64,000 bases of DNA from Lachnospiraceae bacterium Marseille-Q4251 (lineage in GTDB: Bacteria; Bacillota; Clostridia; Lachnospirales; Lachnospiraceae), in assembly GCA_018223435.1 (NCBI GenBank), contig JAGTTO010000001.1, positions 3,286,001 through 3,350,000 of the forward strand, written 5' to 3'. The translations under genes were made by a program, and so were the position numbers. This document shows positions 48,759 to 56,869 of this stretch, piece after piece. Below the pieces are notes generated by a model that saw only the letters and a program-made list of their open reading frames with translations, did not search any database and had not been told where the DNA came from. Every line of letters starts with the position of its first letter. Within the stretch, counting starts at the first letter, position 1.

Positions 48759-50759
48759 ATGGGAAAAGAAATCAAACGTATCTTGTACGGGGGCGATTAC
48801 AACCCCAATCAGTGGCCGAAGGAAGTCTGGAAGGAGGACATGCGGATTTTTAAGGATGCCCGCATCAACAGCGCCACGATCAATGTATTTTCCTGGGCAA
48901 AAATCCAGCCCTCCGAGGAAACTTACGATTTTTCCGAGCTGGATGAGATCATCGAGATGCTGAACAAAGAGGATTACGACATCGTGCTCGCCACCTCCAC
49001 AGGAGCCCTTCCGGCCTGGATGGCCAGGAAATATCCGGAGGTTGAGCGCGTGGACTACGAGGGCAGACGCCACAAATTCGGTCAGCGCCACAATGCCTGC
49101 CCGAACTCCGAGGTCTTCCGGAAGTATTCCGTGGCTCTGGCAGCGAAGCTTGCCGAGCGCTATGCCTCCAATCCCCATGTGAAATGCTGGCATGTGAGCA
49201 ACGAGTACGGCGGAACCTGCTACTGTGAAAACTGCGAGAAAGCCTTCCGTATCTGGCTGAGAAAGAAATATGGCACGCTGGATGCAGTGAACAAGGCCTG
49301 GAACACCGAGTTCTGGGGCCACACCTTCTACGACTGGGAGGAGATCGTAGCGCCGAACTCCTTAAGCGAGGGTCTCTGGGATGAGCGGAGCGCTTTTGCC
49401 GGTCTCTCCATCGACTACAAGCGGTTCAATTCTGACAGCATGCTTCAGAACTACATGGACGAGCGGGACGCTATCCGGAAATACGACAAAGAGGCCGTCA
49501 TCACCACAAACCTCATGGGTACTTATAAAGAGCTGGACTATTTCAAATGGGCAAAAGAGATGGATATCGTCTCCTGGGACAACTACCCGGCCTACAACAC
49601 GCCCTGGAGTCTCACGGCCATGCGTCACGATCTGATGCGGGGCTTGAAAAATGCTCCCTTTATGCTGATGGAGCAGACGCCGAGCCAGCAGAACTGGCAG
49701 CCCTACAACTCCCTGAAGCGCCCAGGCCAGATGCGGGCCCAGAGCTGGCAGACTGTCGCTCACGGCGCGGATACGATCCAGTTCTTTCAGCTGAGGAGAA
49801 GCCGCGGAGCCTGCGAGAAATTCCACGGCGCAGTCATCAGCCACGCGGGAACCGAGGACACGAGAGTTTTCCGGGAAGTGCAGGAGCTGGGAAAAGAGCT
49901 GGAGGCTTTAAGCGGCCTGATCCCCGGCAGCCGGAACGAGTCGAAAGCGGGCATCATTTTTGACTGGGACAACTACTGGGGCCTGGAGTACACCAGCGGA
50001 CCCTCCATCGACCTTCGCTATGAGGATCAGATCCATTCCTATTATGAATACTTCTATGACAAAAATATCCCCGTGGACATGATTCCTGTGGACGCGGATT
50101 TCAGCCGCTACCAGATCATCGTGGCTCCCGTTTTATATATGGTAAAAGAAGACATGAAGGAATCCCTGGAAAAATTCGTCCGGGAGGGCGGCATCCTTGT
50201 GACCACCTATATGAGTGGTATTGTGGACCAGTCCGACAACGTATATCTCGGCGGTTATCCGGGACCTTTACGGGAAATGGCCGGCCTCTGGGTGGAGGAG
50301 ATCGACGCCCTGGCTCCGGAGCAGAAGAACGGCGTGACCATGGACGGAACGCATTACTCCTGTAATCTCGTCTGCGAGCGCATGCATCTCGAGGGTGCGG
50401 AGAGCCTTGGCGTCTATGAGGAAGATTTCTATGCGGGAGAACCGGCAGCAGCCCGGAACCGTTTCGGAAAAGGCCGCGTTTACTACATCGGCACCCAGCT
50501 GGAGAAGGCTGGAAAAGCCCATATTCTTAAGATGGCTCTTGAGGAAGCCGGCGTGGAAAGCCTCATTCCGGAAGAGACCGGTCTTGAGGTCATCTGCCGG
50601 CAGCAGGGTGAGAAAAAGCTCTACTTTGTCATGAACTTTAAGGACGAAGAGCAGAAGCTTCCGGCTGTTTTCGCAGGCAGAAAAGACCTCTTGAAAGGAA
50701 CAGATCTTACAGAAGAAACGGTGCTGAAAAAATATGATGTCTGCTTAATTGAAAAATAA
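48759..50759 (+). CDS. GH42 beta-galactosidase
   Basis: 666 residues, no signal peptide. GH42 start YGGDYNPNQWPKEVW is at 10-24. The acid/base is Glu149 in HVSNEYGG and the nucleophile Glu305 in LMEQTPS. The structural zinc site is intact: Cys114, Cys154, Cys156, Cys159, with the spacing of the Thermus enzyme. A trimerisation-type middle domain and a small beta C-terminal domain follow. It should remove terminal beta-galactose from imported galacto- or arabinogalacto-oligosaccharides. Last gene of the operon, closed by a terminator. Confidence 0.96.
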   Translation: MGKEIKRILYGGDYNPNQWPKEVWKEDMRIFKDARINSATINVFSWAKIQPSEETYDFSELDEIIEMLNKEDYDIVLATSTGALPAWMARKYPEVERVDYEGRRHKFGQRHNACPNSEVFRKYSVALAAKLAERYASNPHVKCWHVSNEYGGTCYCENCEKAFRIWLRKKYGTLDAVNKAWNTEFWGHTFYDWEEIVAPNSLSEGLWDERSAFAGLSIDYKRFNSDSMLQNYMDERDAIRKYDKEAVITTNLMGTYKELDYFKWAKEMDIVSWDNYPAYNTPWSLTAMRHDLMRGLKNAPFMLMEQTPSQQNWQPYNSLKRPGQMRAQSWQTVAHGADTIQFFQLRRSRGACEKFHGAVISHAGTEDTRVFREVQELGKELEALSGLIPGSRNESKAGIIFDWDNYWGLEYTSGPSIDLRYEDQIHSYYEYFYDKNIPVDMIPVDADFSRYQIIVAPVLYMVKEDMKESLEKFVREGGILVTTYMSGIVDQSDNVYLGGYPGPLREMAGLWVEEIDALAPEQKNGVTMDGTHYSCNLVCERMHLEGAESLGVYEEDFYAGEPAAARNRFGKGRVYYIGTQLEKAGKAHILKMALEEAGVESLIPEETGLEVICRQQGEKKLYFVMNFKDEEQKLPAVFAGRKDLLKGTDLTEETVLKKYDVCLIEK

Positions 50760-50764
50760 TTCAG

Positions 50765-50801
50765 AGAAGTCCGGAAAAGAAGAATCCGGACTTCTTTTTT
50801 T
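50765..50801 (+). terminator. Terminator of the second glycan operon
   Basis: AGAAGTCCGG and CCGGACTTCT around an 11-base loop, then seven T residues. Confidence 0.88.
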
Positions 50802-50871
50802 AGGCGGCCTGTGTTAGAATGGGAAACAGACGGCGGGAAAGACAAAAACTATAGAAAAAGAGGGCAGTAAA

Positions 50872-51537
50872 ATGAACATTTTTGACATTCTCGGTCCTGT
50901 GATGGTGGGACCATCCAGTTCCCACACGGCGGGGGCCGCAAGGATCGGACTGATGACAAGGAAGCTTCTGGGGGCGGAGCCGGTGGAGGCGGATATCCGT
51001 ATGTACGGTTCCTTCGCCGCCACGGGAAAAGGCCACGGCACCGATAGGGCCATCATCGCCGGGCTTCTCGGCATGGAGCCGGATGATATGCGGATTCCGG
51101 AGAGCTTTGCCATCGCGGAAAAAGAAGGCATGAAGTTTACCTTTGGGACGGCAGATCTCAAGGGAGCCCATCCCAATTCCGTGGTTCTTCATGTAAAAGG
51201 AAAAAACGGGCGGGAGAGGAAGGTCCAGGCCTGTTCCCTCGGCGGCGGCCGGATCATGATCAACGAGCTGGACGGCATCGAGCTCAACTGCACCTGCGAG
51301 ATGCCGACGATCGTCGTGAACCATGTGGACCAGCCGGGCCGCGTGGCGGAAGTGACGACGATGCTCTCGATGCTCTCCATCAACATCGCGACGATGTCCG
51401 TTTACCGTGACCGGAGAGGCGGCCGGGCCGTCATGGTGGTGGAGCTTGACCAGGAGATCGACGGAAGCGTGCTCAATATCCTTCAGAGCTTAAAGGGCAT
51501 CCTGAAGGTGACATATATCAGTACAGGGGGAAAATGA
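50872..51537 (+). CDS. sdaAB: L-serine dehydratase, beta subunit
   Basis: 221 residues. The N-terminal half is the SDH beta domain with IFDILGPVMVGPSSSHTAGA, the usual start. The second half is an ACT domain (VVNHVDQPGRVAEVTTMLSM), which senses serine or amino acids. With the alpha subunit it forms the oxygen-sensitive [4Fe-4S] enzyme that turns L-serine into pyruvate and ammonia. Its stop overlaps the region of the alpha start. Confidence 0.96.
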   Translation: MNIFDILGPVMVGPSSSHTAGAARIGLMTRKLLGAEPVEADIRMYGSFAATGKGHGTDRAIIAGLLGMEPDDMRIPESFAIAEKEGMKFTFGTADLKGAHPNSVVLHVKGKNGRERKVQACSLGGGRIMINELDGIELNCTCEMPTIVVNHVDQPGRVAEVTTMLSMLSINIATMSVYRDRRGGRAVMVVELDQEIDGSVLNILQSLKGILKVTYISTGGK

Positions 51538-51539
51538 TC

Positions 51540-52412
51540 ATGGCGTTTACATCATTGCAGGAGATCCTTGACACCTGCGAAAAAGACAGGATTCCGTTCT
51601 GCGAGGCGGTACTTCAGGACGATCTCAACGAGAGAGGTGTCACCCGGGAGGATTCGAGAAAACAGATGGCCGCTCTCTGGCAGGCCATGTGGGACGCGGC
51701 GGGAAGTTATAAGGAAAACGAGCGTTCCAGGAGCGGTCTCGTGGGAGGTCAGGGCGGCATTATGGAAAAATATCTGGCGGAGCATGAACCCTTAAGCGGA
51801 GCCTTCGCAGGGCAGGTCATCGCAGGAGCCCTCAAGATGGGCGAGTGCAACGCCTGTATGAAGCGGATCGTGGCGGCTCCCACAGCCGGGGCCTGCGGCG
51901 TGTTGCCGGCGGTTCTCGTTCCTTATGTGAAAAAATATGAGCCGGAGGAGGAGAAAGTTCTCGACGCTCTCTATACGGCGGCGGGCATTGGCCAGGTCAT
52001 CGCGGCCAGAGCCTATATCGCCGGAGCCAGCGGCGGCTGTCAGGCAGAGATCGGTACGGCCAGCGCCATGGCGGCGGGGGTTCTGGTGGCTCTTCACGGC
52101 GGCAGCGAAAAAGCGATCATCCACGCGGCGGCCATGGCCATCAAGAACCTGCTCGGCCTGGTCTGTGACCCGGTGGCGGGGCTTGTGGAGGTGCCCTGCG
52201 TGAAACGAAACGTGGTGGGAGCCATGAATGCCCTCTCCTCCGCGGATATGGCCCTTGCCGGTATTGAGAGCCGGATCCCGCCGGATCAGGTCATCGATGC
52301 CATGAAAGAGGTGGGCGACCAGATGAACAGCAGCCTTAAGGAGACGGGCCTGGGTGGCCTTGCCGGCACGCCTTTCGGCAAAGAAGTGGCGGAAAATTTC
52401 CTGGGTAAATAA
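51540..52412 (+). CDS. sdaAA: L-serine dehydratase, alpha subunit
   Basis: 290 residues from the ATG at 51540, which is about nine bases after GGGGGA; an ATG two codons earlier (51534) overlaps the beta stop but is too close to that site. Cluster-binding cysteines fall in GECNACMKRIVAAPTAGACG and in LVCDPVAGLVEVPC. It is the catalytic, Fe-S carrying half of the two-subunit enzyme common in anaerobic Firmicutes. Confidence 0.95.
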   Translation: MAFTSLQEILDTCEKDRIPFCEAVLQDDLNERGVTREDSRKQMAALWQAMWDAAGSYKENERSRSGLVGGQGGIMEKYLAEHEPLSGAFAGQVIAGALKMGECNACMKRIVAAPTAGACGVLPAVLVPYVKKYEPEEEKVLDALYTAAGIGQVIAARAYIAGASGGCQAEIGTASAMAAGVLVALHGGSEKAIIHAAAMAIKNLLGLVCDPVAGLVEVPCVKRNVVGAMNALSSADMALAGIESRIPPDQVIDAMKEVGDQMNSSLKETGLGGLAGTPFGKEVAENFLGK

Positions 52413-52428
52413 AAAGTAAAGAAAAGAC

Positions 52429-52458
52429 TTGACTTCCCCACATGGACTATGGTAAGAT
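52429..52458 (+). promoter_or_regulatory. Promoter of rpmG-secE-nusG
   Basis: TTGACT (52429-52434), 18 bases, TAAGAT (52453-52458) with TGG extended -10. It opens an 80-base leader before the rpmG start. Confidence 0.7.
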
Positions 52459-52543
52459 AGACGAGCGAATGGAAGTAGGTCTTTTTTTTATGCCTAAAAA
52501 ACATCGAACAGCAAATGAAATTTAAGAAGGCGAGGTGGAGGTT

Positions 52544-52693
52544 GTGCGCGTAAAGATCACATTGGCATGCACTGAGTGTAAACAGAGAAACTACAATACG
52601 ATGAAGGATAAGAAAGCTCATCCCGAACGTATGGAGACTAAGAAGTACTGCAGATTCTGCAAGACTCACACTTTACACAAAGAAACCAAGTAA
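52544..52693 (+). CDS. rpmG: 50S ribosomal protein L33
   Basis: 49 residues starting at a GTG at 52544, directly after AGGTGGAGG. Reads [19 protein letters not shown]..., with two CXXC pairs (CTEC and CRFC) forming a zinc ribbon, the zinc-containing L33 type. Located in the usual place before secE and nusG. It is too short for ordinary gene finders that need an ATG. Confidence 0.95.
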   Translation: MRVKITLACTECKQRNYNTMKDKKAHPERMETKKYCRFCKTHTLHKETK

Positions 52694-52727
52694 TTTCCGG
52701 TAGGAACTACGCAAGGGAGTGAATGAT

Positions 52728-52946
52728 ATGGGAGATTCTGCTAAGGCTGAGAAGACGAAAGCCAAAGCTCCGAAAAAGAGCTGGTTTGACGGTCTGAAAT
52801 CTGAGTTTCATAAAATCATTTGGCCGGACAAAACAGAGCTCGGTAAAGAGACTCTTGCTGTCGCAGTTGTTTCTATCTTACTTGGTGTATTGATCGCCGT
52901 CGTTGACTTCGTGGTACAATACGGTATTGATTTCTTAGTGAAATAA
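52728..52946 (+). CDS. secE: Preprotein translocase subunit SecE
   Basis: 72 residues from the ATG at 52728; an ATG at 52719 is too close to GGGAG. A basic, Lys-rich start leads to KSEFHKIIWPDKTELGKETL, the amphipathic SecE signature, then one membrane helix (about 43-65). SecE clamps SecY in the translocon. Typical short Gram-positive form. Confidence 0.96.
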   Translation: MGDSAKAEKTKAKAPKKSWFDGLKSEFHKIIWPDKTELGKETLAVAVVSILLGVLIAVVDFVVQYGIDFLVK

Positions 52947-52965
52947 TAAGGACAAGGGTGAAGAT

Positions 52966-53481
52966 ATGGCAGAAGCAAACTGGTATGTAGTTCATACTTA
53001 TTCAGGGTATGAAAACAAGGTAAAGGCCAACATCGAGAAAACCATCGAGAACCGCCATCTGGAAGATCAGATTCTGGAGGTTCGGGTCCCCATGGAGGAT
53101 GTTGTGGAGGTACGCAACGGTGTGAAGAAACAGGTTCAGAGAAAGCTGTTTCCTGGCTATGTGCTTCTCAACATGGTTATGAACGATGACACATGGTATG
53201 TGGTTAGAAATACCCGCGGTGTTACCGGATTCGTTGGTCCTGGATCAAAGCCGGTTCCGCTGACCGAAGAGGAAATGCAGCCGCTGGGCATTCAGCCCGG
53301 GGAACTGGAAGTGGACTTCCAGGAAGGCGATTCCGTCACAATTACCGGTGGTGTCTGGAAAGATACTGTCGGCATCATCCAGAGTATGAACCACAGCAAA
53401 CAGATGGTTACCATCAATGTAGAATTGTTTGGTCGAGATACGCCGGTGGAGATAGCATTCACCGACGTGAAAAAGTTGTAA
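52966..53481 (+). CDS. nusG: Transcription termination/antitermination protein NusG
   Basis: 171 residues. NGN domain starts ANWYVVHTYSGYENKVKANI and includes RKLFPGYVLLNM; KOW domain is near 120-171 (FQEGDSVTITGGVWKDTVGI). It binds RNA polymerase and adjusts pausing and termination. In its standard place after secE. Confidence 0.97.
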   Translation: MAEANWYVVHTYSGYENKVKANIEKTIENRHLEDQILEVRVPMEDVVEVRNGVKKQVQRKLFPGYVLLNMVMNDDTWYVVRNTRGVTGFVGPGSKPVPLTEEEMQPLGIQPGELEVDFQEGDSVTITGGVWKDTVGIIQSMNHSKQMVTINVELFGRDTPVEIAFTDVKKL

Positions 53482-53518
53482 CAGGTAAATTCCGAAAGTA
53501 AATTCGCGCTTTCGTGAA

Positions 53519-53546
53519 GTGGGAGGGAAACCCCCGACAATACCAC
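53519..53546 (+). other. Structured leader hairpin before rplK
   Basis: GTGG-GAGGG-AAA-CCCCC-GACAATA-CCAC folds as two stacked stems immediately before the ribosome site. A close copy stands before rplA at 54031. It may be a binding site for a ribosomal protein that feeds back on the operon, probably L1 (inference). Confidence 0.5.
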
Positions 53547-53562
53547 ATAGGAGGTGCCTAAA

Positions 53563-53988
53563 ATGGCAAAAAAAGTAACAGGTTATATTAAATTACAGAT
53601 CCCGGCAGGAAAGGCTACCCCGGCTCCGCCAGTAGGTCCTGCACTGGGTCAGCATGGTGTAAATATCGTTCAGTTTACAAAAGAGTTCAACGCCAGAACC
53701 GCTGACAAGGGCGATCTGATCATCCCCGTTGTCATCACTGTATATGCGGACAGAAGCTTCAGCTTCATCACCAAGACCCCGCCTGCAGCAGTTCTGCTGA
53801 AGAAAGCCTGCAACCTGAAATCCGGTTCCGGAGTTCCCAACAAGACTAAAGTTGCTACCATCTCCAAAGACAAGATCCGTGAGATCGCTGAGATGAAGAT
53901 GCCGGACCTGAATGCAGCTACCATCGAGAGCGCTATGAGCATGATCGCTGGTACCGCACGCAGCATGGGTATCACTGTAGAGGACTAA
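53563..53988 (+). CDS. rplK: 50S ribosomal protein L11
   Basis: 141 residues from the ATG at 53563, after AGGAGGTGCC. Family features: [20 protein letters not shown], then [19 protein letters not shown], and a C-terminal RNA-binding domain. It forms the GTPase-associated centre with L10 and L12. Confidence 0.98.
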   Translation: MAKKVTGYIKLQIPAGKATPAPPVGPALGQHGVNIVQFTKEFNARTADKGDLIIPVVITVYADRSFSFITKTPPAAVLLKKACNLKSGSGVPNKTKVATISKDKIREIAEMKMPDLNAATIESAMSMIAGTARSMGITVED

Positions 53989-54030
53989 TTTAGTTTAGTC
54001 AGTGAAATTGATTGTAGACAATAACGATAC

Positions 54031-54058
54031 GTGGGAGGGATATTCCCGCAAACACCAC
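54031..54058 (+). other. Structured leader hairpin before rplA
   Basis: GTGG-GAGGGA-TA-TTCCC-GCAAACA-CCAC, the same plan as the element before rplK, again just upstream of AGGAGG. Confidence 0.5.
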
Positions 54059-54074
54059 CAGGAGGTAATTTAGT

Positions 54075-54767
54075 ATGAACAGAGGAAAGAAATACGTAGA
54101 GGCTGCTAAGGCGATCGACCGCGCAACCCTTTACGATACCGACGAAGCAGTTGCTTTAGTGAAAAAAGTAGCAGTTGCAAAATTTGACGAGACCATCGAG
54201 GCTCACATCAGAACCGGTTGTGACGGACGTCACGCTGACCAGCAGATCCGTGGTGCAGTTGTTCTGCCGCACGGAACTGGTAAAACCGTTCGTGTCCTGG
54301 TATTCGCAAAGAATGCCAAAGCTGAGGAAGCAAAAGCTGCAGGCGCTGAGTTTGTAGGCGCTGAGGAGCTGGTTCCGAAGATCCAGAACGAAGGCTGGCT
54401 TGATTTCGACGTAGTAGTAGCTACCCCGGATATGATGGGTGTTGTTGGACGTCTCGGTCGTGTTCTCGGACCCAAAGGCTTAATGCCGAACCCGAAAGCC
54501 GGTACCGTAACCATGGACGTAACCAAAGCCGTTCAGGATATCAAAGCAGGTAAGATCGAGTACAGACTTGACAAGACCAATATCATTCATGTGCCCATCG
54601 GAAAAGCTTCCTTTACCGAAGAGCAGTTACGCGACAACTTCCAGACGCTTATGGATGCAATTATCAAAGCTCGTCCCAGCACCCTGAAGGGTCAGTACCT
54701 GAAGAGCGTTACCATCGCTCCGACCATGGGACCGGGTGTGAAACTGAATACCGCTAAATTTGCATAA
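54075..54767 (+). CDS. rplA: 50S ribosomal protein L1
   Basis: 230 residues, full length. Typical stretches: [36 protein letters not shown], and the signature around [20 protein letters not shown]. Forms the L1 stalk and, in many bacteria, represses its own mRNA. A terminator follows, so rplJ has a separate promoter. Confidence 0.98.
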   Translation: MNRGKKYVEAAKAIDRATLYDTDEAVALVKKVAVAKFDETIEAHIRTGCDGRHADQQIRGAVVLPHGTGKTVRVLVFAKNAKAEEAKAAGAEFVGAEELVPKIQNEGWLDFDVVVATPDMMGVVGRLGRVLGPKGLMPNPKAGTVTMDVTKAVQDIKAGKIEYRLDKTNIIHVPIGKASFTEEQLRDNFQTLMDAIIKARPSTLKGQYLKSVTIAPTMGPGVKLNTAKFA

Positions 54768-54782
54768 GATTCAGCGAAACTT

Positions 54783-54822
54783 AGAGCCGTTTTCCAGCTT
54801 GCTGGGAAGCGGTTCTTCTTTT
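54783..54822 (+). terminator. Terminator of rplK-rplA
   Basis: GAGCCGTTTTCCAGC and GCTGGGAAGCGGTTC pair with a few G-U pairs, followed by TTCTTTT. Confidence 0.7.
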
Positions 54823-54844
54823 ATAAAAAAATTAAAGAAAGTGC

Positions 54845-54873
54845 TTGACATACCCGGCACCGTGTACTATAAT
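54845..54873 (+). promoter_or_regulatory. Promoter of rplJ-rplL
   Basis: Consensus TTGACA (54845-54850), 17 bases, consensus TATAAT (54868-54873). The strongest promoter in the window. Confidence 0.9.
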
Positions 54874-54881
54874 GCAATAGA

Positions 54882-55065
54882 AAACTGCCGAAGACAGCAG
54901 GTGCCGCAAGGCATAAGGATGAAAACGCCTGCCGAGGAGAGTTGATTGTATGATTGACTTGGGTCCTCTCTGGTAACAGGGAGGTTTTTTTACGGCGGTA
55001 CACCCGACCGAGAGGTCAGGATCATGCAGTCGCCTGACTGCACAAAATCTATAAGGAGGTGCACC
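54882..55065 (+). ncRNA. L10 leader (ribosomal protein autoregulation)
   Basis: The transcript leader carries CCGAAGACAGCAGGTGCC, then GGCATAAGG, CCTGCCGAGGAGAG and a terminator-like stem CCTCTCTGG...CAGGGAGG with seven T residues near 54985. This matches the known L10 leader, where L10(L12)4 binds the kink-turn part and reduces rplJ-rplL expression. A short open frame across it is not a gene. Confidence 0.88.
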
Positions 55066-55069
55066 AATC

Positions 55070-55573
55070 ATGGCAAAAGTAGAACTGAAGAAACCGGTTG
55101 TTGAAGAGATCAGCAGCAAGATCCAGGGCGCACAGTCTGTTGTGCTTGCTACTTACAGCGGAATCACCGTTGAGCAGGATACTGCTCTTCGTAAAGAGTT
55201 GAGAGAAGCTGGTGTTGAGTACAAAGTTTACAAGAATACAATGATGAACTTTGCATTCAAGGGAACTGCTTGTGAAGAGCTCTGCAAACACCTGGATGGA
55301 CCGAACGCACTTGCAATCTCCAAAGATGACGCAACTGCTCCGGCAAGAATCCTTGCAAAATATGCAAAAGATGTAAAAGCTATCAAACTGGTAGCTGGTG
55401 TCGTAGAGGATAAGTACTACGATGAGGCTGGTATCAAAGCTCTGGCTGATATCCCGGCAAGAGAGGTTCTTCTTGGAAGACTTCTTGGAAGTATGCAGTC
55501 CCCGATTGCAAACTTTGCTCGTGTTATTAAACAGATCGCTGAGAAAGACGGCGAAGCTCCCGCAGAGGCTTAA
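55070..55573 (+). CDS. rplJ: 50S ribosomal protein L10
   Basis: 167 residues; start behind AAGGAGGTGCACC. N-terminal KKPVVEEISSKIQGAQSVVL is the rRNA-binding domain and the C-terminal helix holds L12 dimers. It is both the stalk base and the regulator that binds the leader upstream. Confidence 0.98.
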   Translation: MAKVELKKPVVEEISSKIQGAQSVVLATYSGITVEQDTALRKELREAGVEYKVYKNTMMNFAFKGTACEELCKHLDGPNALAISKDDATAPARILAKYAKDVKAIKLVAGVVEDKYYDEAGIKALADIPAREVLLGRLLGSMQSPIANFARVIKQIAEKDGEAPAEA

Positions 55574-55645
55574 TCATCTGCAAGTAAACGGAACTGTCTG
55601 ATCGTCAGACCGTATAAAATACCATATTTACAGGAGGAAAATAAA

Positions 55646-56020
55646 ATGGCAAAATTAACTACCGCAGAATTTATCGATGCGATTAAAGAGTTATCTGTAC
55701 TTGAGCTGAACGACCTGGTAAAAGCTTGTGAGGAAGAGTTCGGCGTATCTGCAGCAGCAGGTGTTGTTGTAGCAGCAGCTGGCGCTGGCGCAGCTGAGGC
55801 TGAGGAGAAAACTGAGTTCGACGTTGAGCTGACCGAGGTTGGCCCGAACAAAGTTAAAGTTATCAAAGTAGTTCGTGAGGCTACTGGTCTTGGTCTGAAA
55901 GAGGCTAAAGAGGTAGTTGACGGCGCTCCGAAGGTAGTTAAAGAGGGCGTTTCCAAAGCAGAGGCTGAGGAGATGAAGACCAAACTTGAGGCTGAGGGAG
56001 CAAAAGTTACCCTGAAATAA
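55646..56020 (+). CDS. rplL: 50S ribosomal protein L7/L12
   Basis: 124 residues. N-terminal dimer helix pair, an Ala-rich hinge (about 37-52) and C-terminal factor-binding domain with [20 protein letters not shown]. Codons are strongly biased, as for a highly expressed gene. It recruits translation GTPases. Confidence 0.98.
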   Translation: MAKLTTAEFIDAIKELSVLELNDLVKACEEEFGVSAAAGVVVAAAGAGAAEAEEKTEFDVELTEVGPNKVKVIKVVREATGLGLKEAKEVVDGAPKVVKEGVSKAEAEEMKTKLEAEGAKVTLK

Positions 56021-56043
56021 TTTTTCAAGAAGCTGAAAGTTCA

Positions 56044-56076
56044 GGCGGCTGTGGAGCGATCCATGGCCGCTTTTTA
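56044..56076 (+). terminator. Terminator of rplJ-rplL
   Basis: GCGGCTGTGGA and TCCATGGCCGC around GCGA, then TTTTTAC. It is likely partial or complete; yqeY and rpoB have their own signals. Confidence 0.8.
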
Positions 56077-56137
56077 CTTTTGTTCCAAAATTTATTCCGT
56101 ACGGGAATACGAATAATCATGACAGGAGGAAAAATCA

Positions 56138-56575
56138 ATGACGATCGAGGAACTGAGAAAAGACATGGTAGCAGCTATGAAGGCAAAGGATAAAGAGAGA
56201 AAAGAAGCGATCTCTTCTCTGGTATCCGCAGCAAAGAAAGCCGGCATCGACGCAGGCTGCCGGGATGACATTCCCGAGAGTATGGTAGATCAGGTGATCT
56301 TAAAAGAGCTGAAGACCGTAAAAGAGCAGATCGATACCTGCCCCGTAGCCAGAGAGGACTTAAAGGCAGAGTACCAGTTCCGCTACGATGTGATCAGCCA
56401 GTACGCTCCGAAGCAGCTTTCTCCTGAGGAAGTGAAGAAAGTCATCGAGGAGAAATTCGCTGACGTCATCGCCACCAAGAACAAAGGCGCCATCATGAAG
56501 GCTGTTATGGGCGAGCTCAAGGGCAAGGCCGACGGAAAAGTCATCAATCAGGTGGTTGCGGATCTCTGCAAGTAA
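56138..56575 (+). CDS. GatB/YqeY domain protein
   Basis: 145 residues, start behind AGGAGGAAA. Family features: MTIEELRKDMVAAMKAKDKE, and the ending MGELKGKADGKVINQVVADL shared with the tail domain of GatB, suggesting tRNA contact. A free-standing YqeY role in tRNA amidation is suspected in the literature but unproven. Its place between rplL and rpoB is unusual; the two are adjacent in most bacteria. A terminator follows. Confidence 0.93.
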   Translation: MTIEELRKDMVAAMKAKDKERKEAISSLVSAAKKAGIDAGCRDDIPESMVDQVILKELKTVKEQIDTCPVAREDLKAEYQFRYDVISQYAPKQLSPEEVKKVIEEKFADVIATKNKGAIMKAVMGELKGKADGKVINQVVADLCK

Positions 56576-56595
56576 GGGCGCATATATAATTAGGT

Positions 56596-56643
56596 AGACA
56601 GTCATTCCGAGGGCGGAAGCGTGAGAGGGTGGCTGTCTTTCTT
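56596..56643 (+). terminator. Terminator of yqeY
   Basis: AGACAGTCA and TGGCTGTCT with inner pairing and a long T-rich tail. Confidence 0.7.
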
Positions 56644-56732
56644 TTTCTTATGGGAAAAATGACGGAAAAACGGGGCAGAAAACCGTCTCATATGGATGAA
56701 TTTTTCGAAAATTTCCGAAAATCAAAAAGAAC

Positions 56733-56761
56733 TTGACATTGATTTTTTTTTGTGGTACAGT
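56733..56761 (+). promoter_or_regulatory. Promoter of rpoBC
   Basis: TTGACA (56733-56738), 17 bases, TACAGT (56756-56761) with TGG extended -10. A leader of about 100 bases follows before the rpoB start. Confidence 0.75.
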
Positions 56762-56869
56762 AAACAATGCACTATTGTGTAGGAGTATACCCAGACGGGA
56801 TAAGTATGCCCAAAAATGGGAGAATCAATTTGATATTTTATATATAGAAAGAACAGGGGTGAAACGTCA

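Noticed and set aside
52490..52525. An 11-codon frame (MPKKHRTANEI) in the rpmG leader
   Set aside because: No good ribosome site and no regulatory codon run; probably chance.
54760..54945. Short open frame at the start of the L10 leader
   Set aside because: It covers the terminator, promoter and structured leader of rplJ and has no ribosome site.
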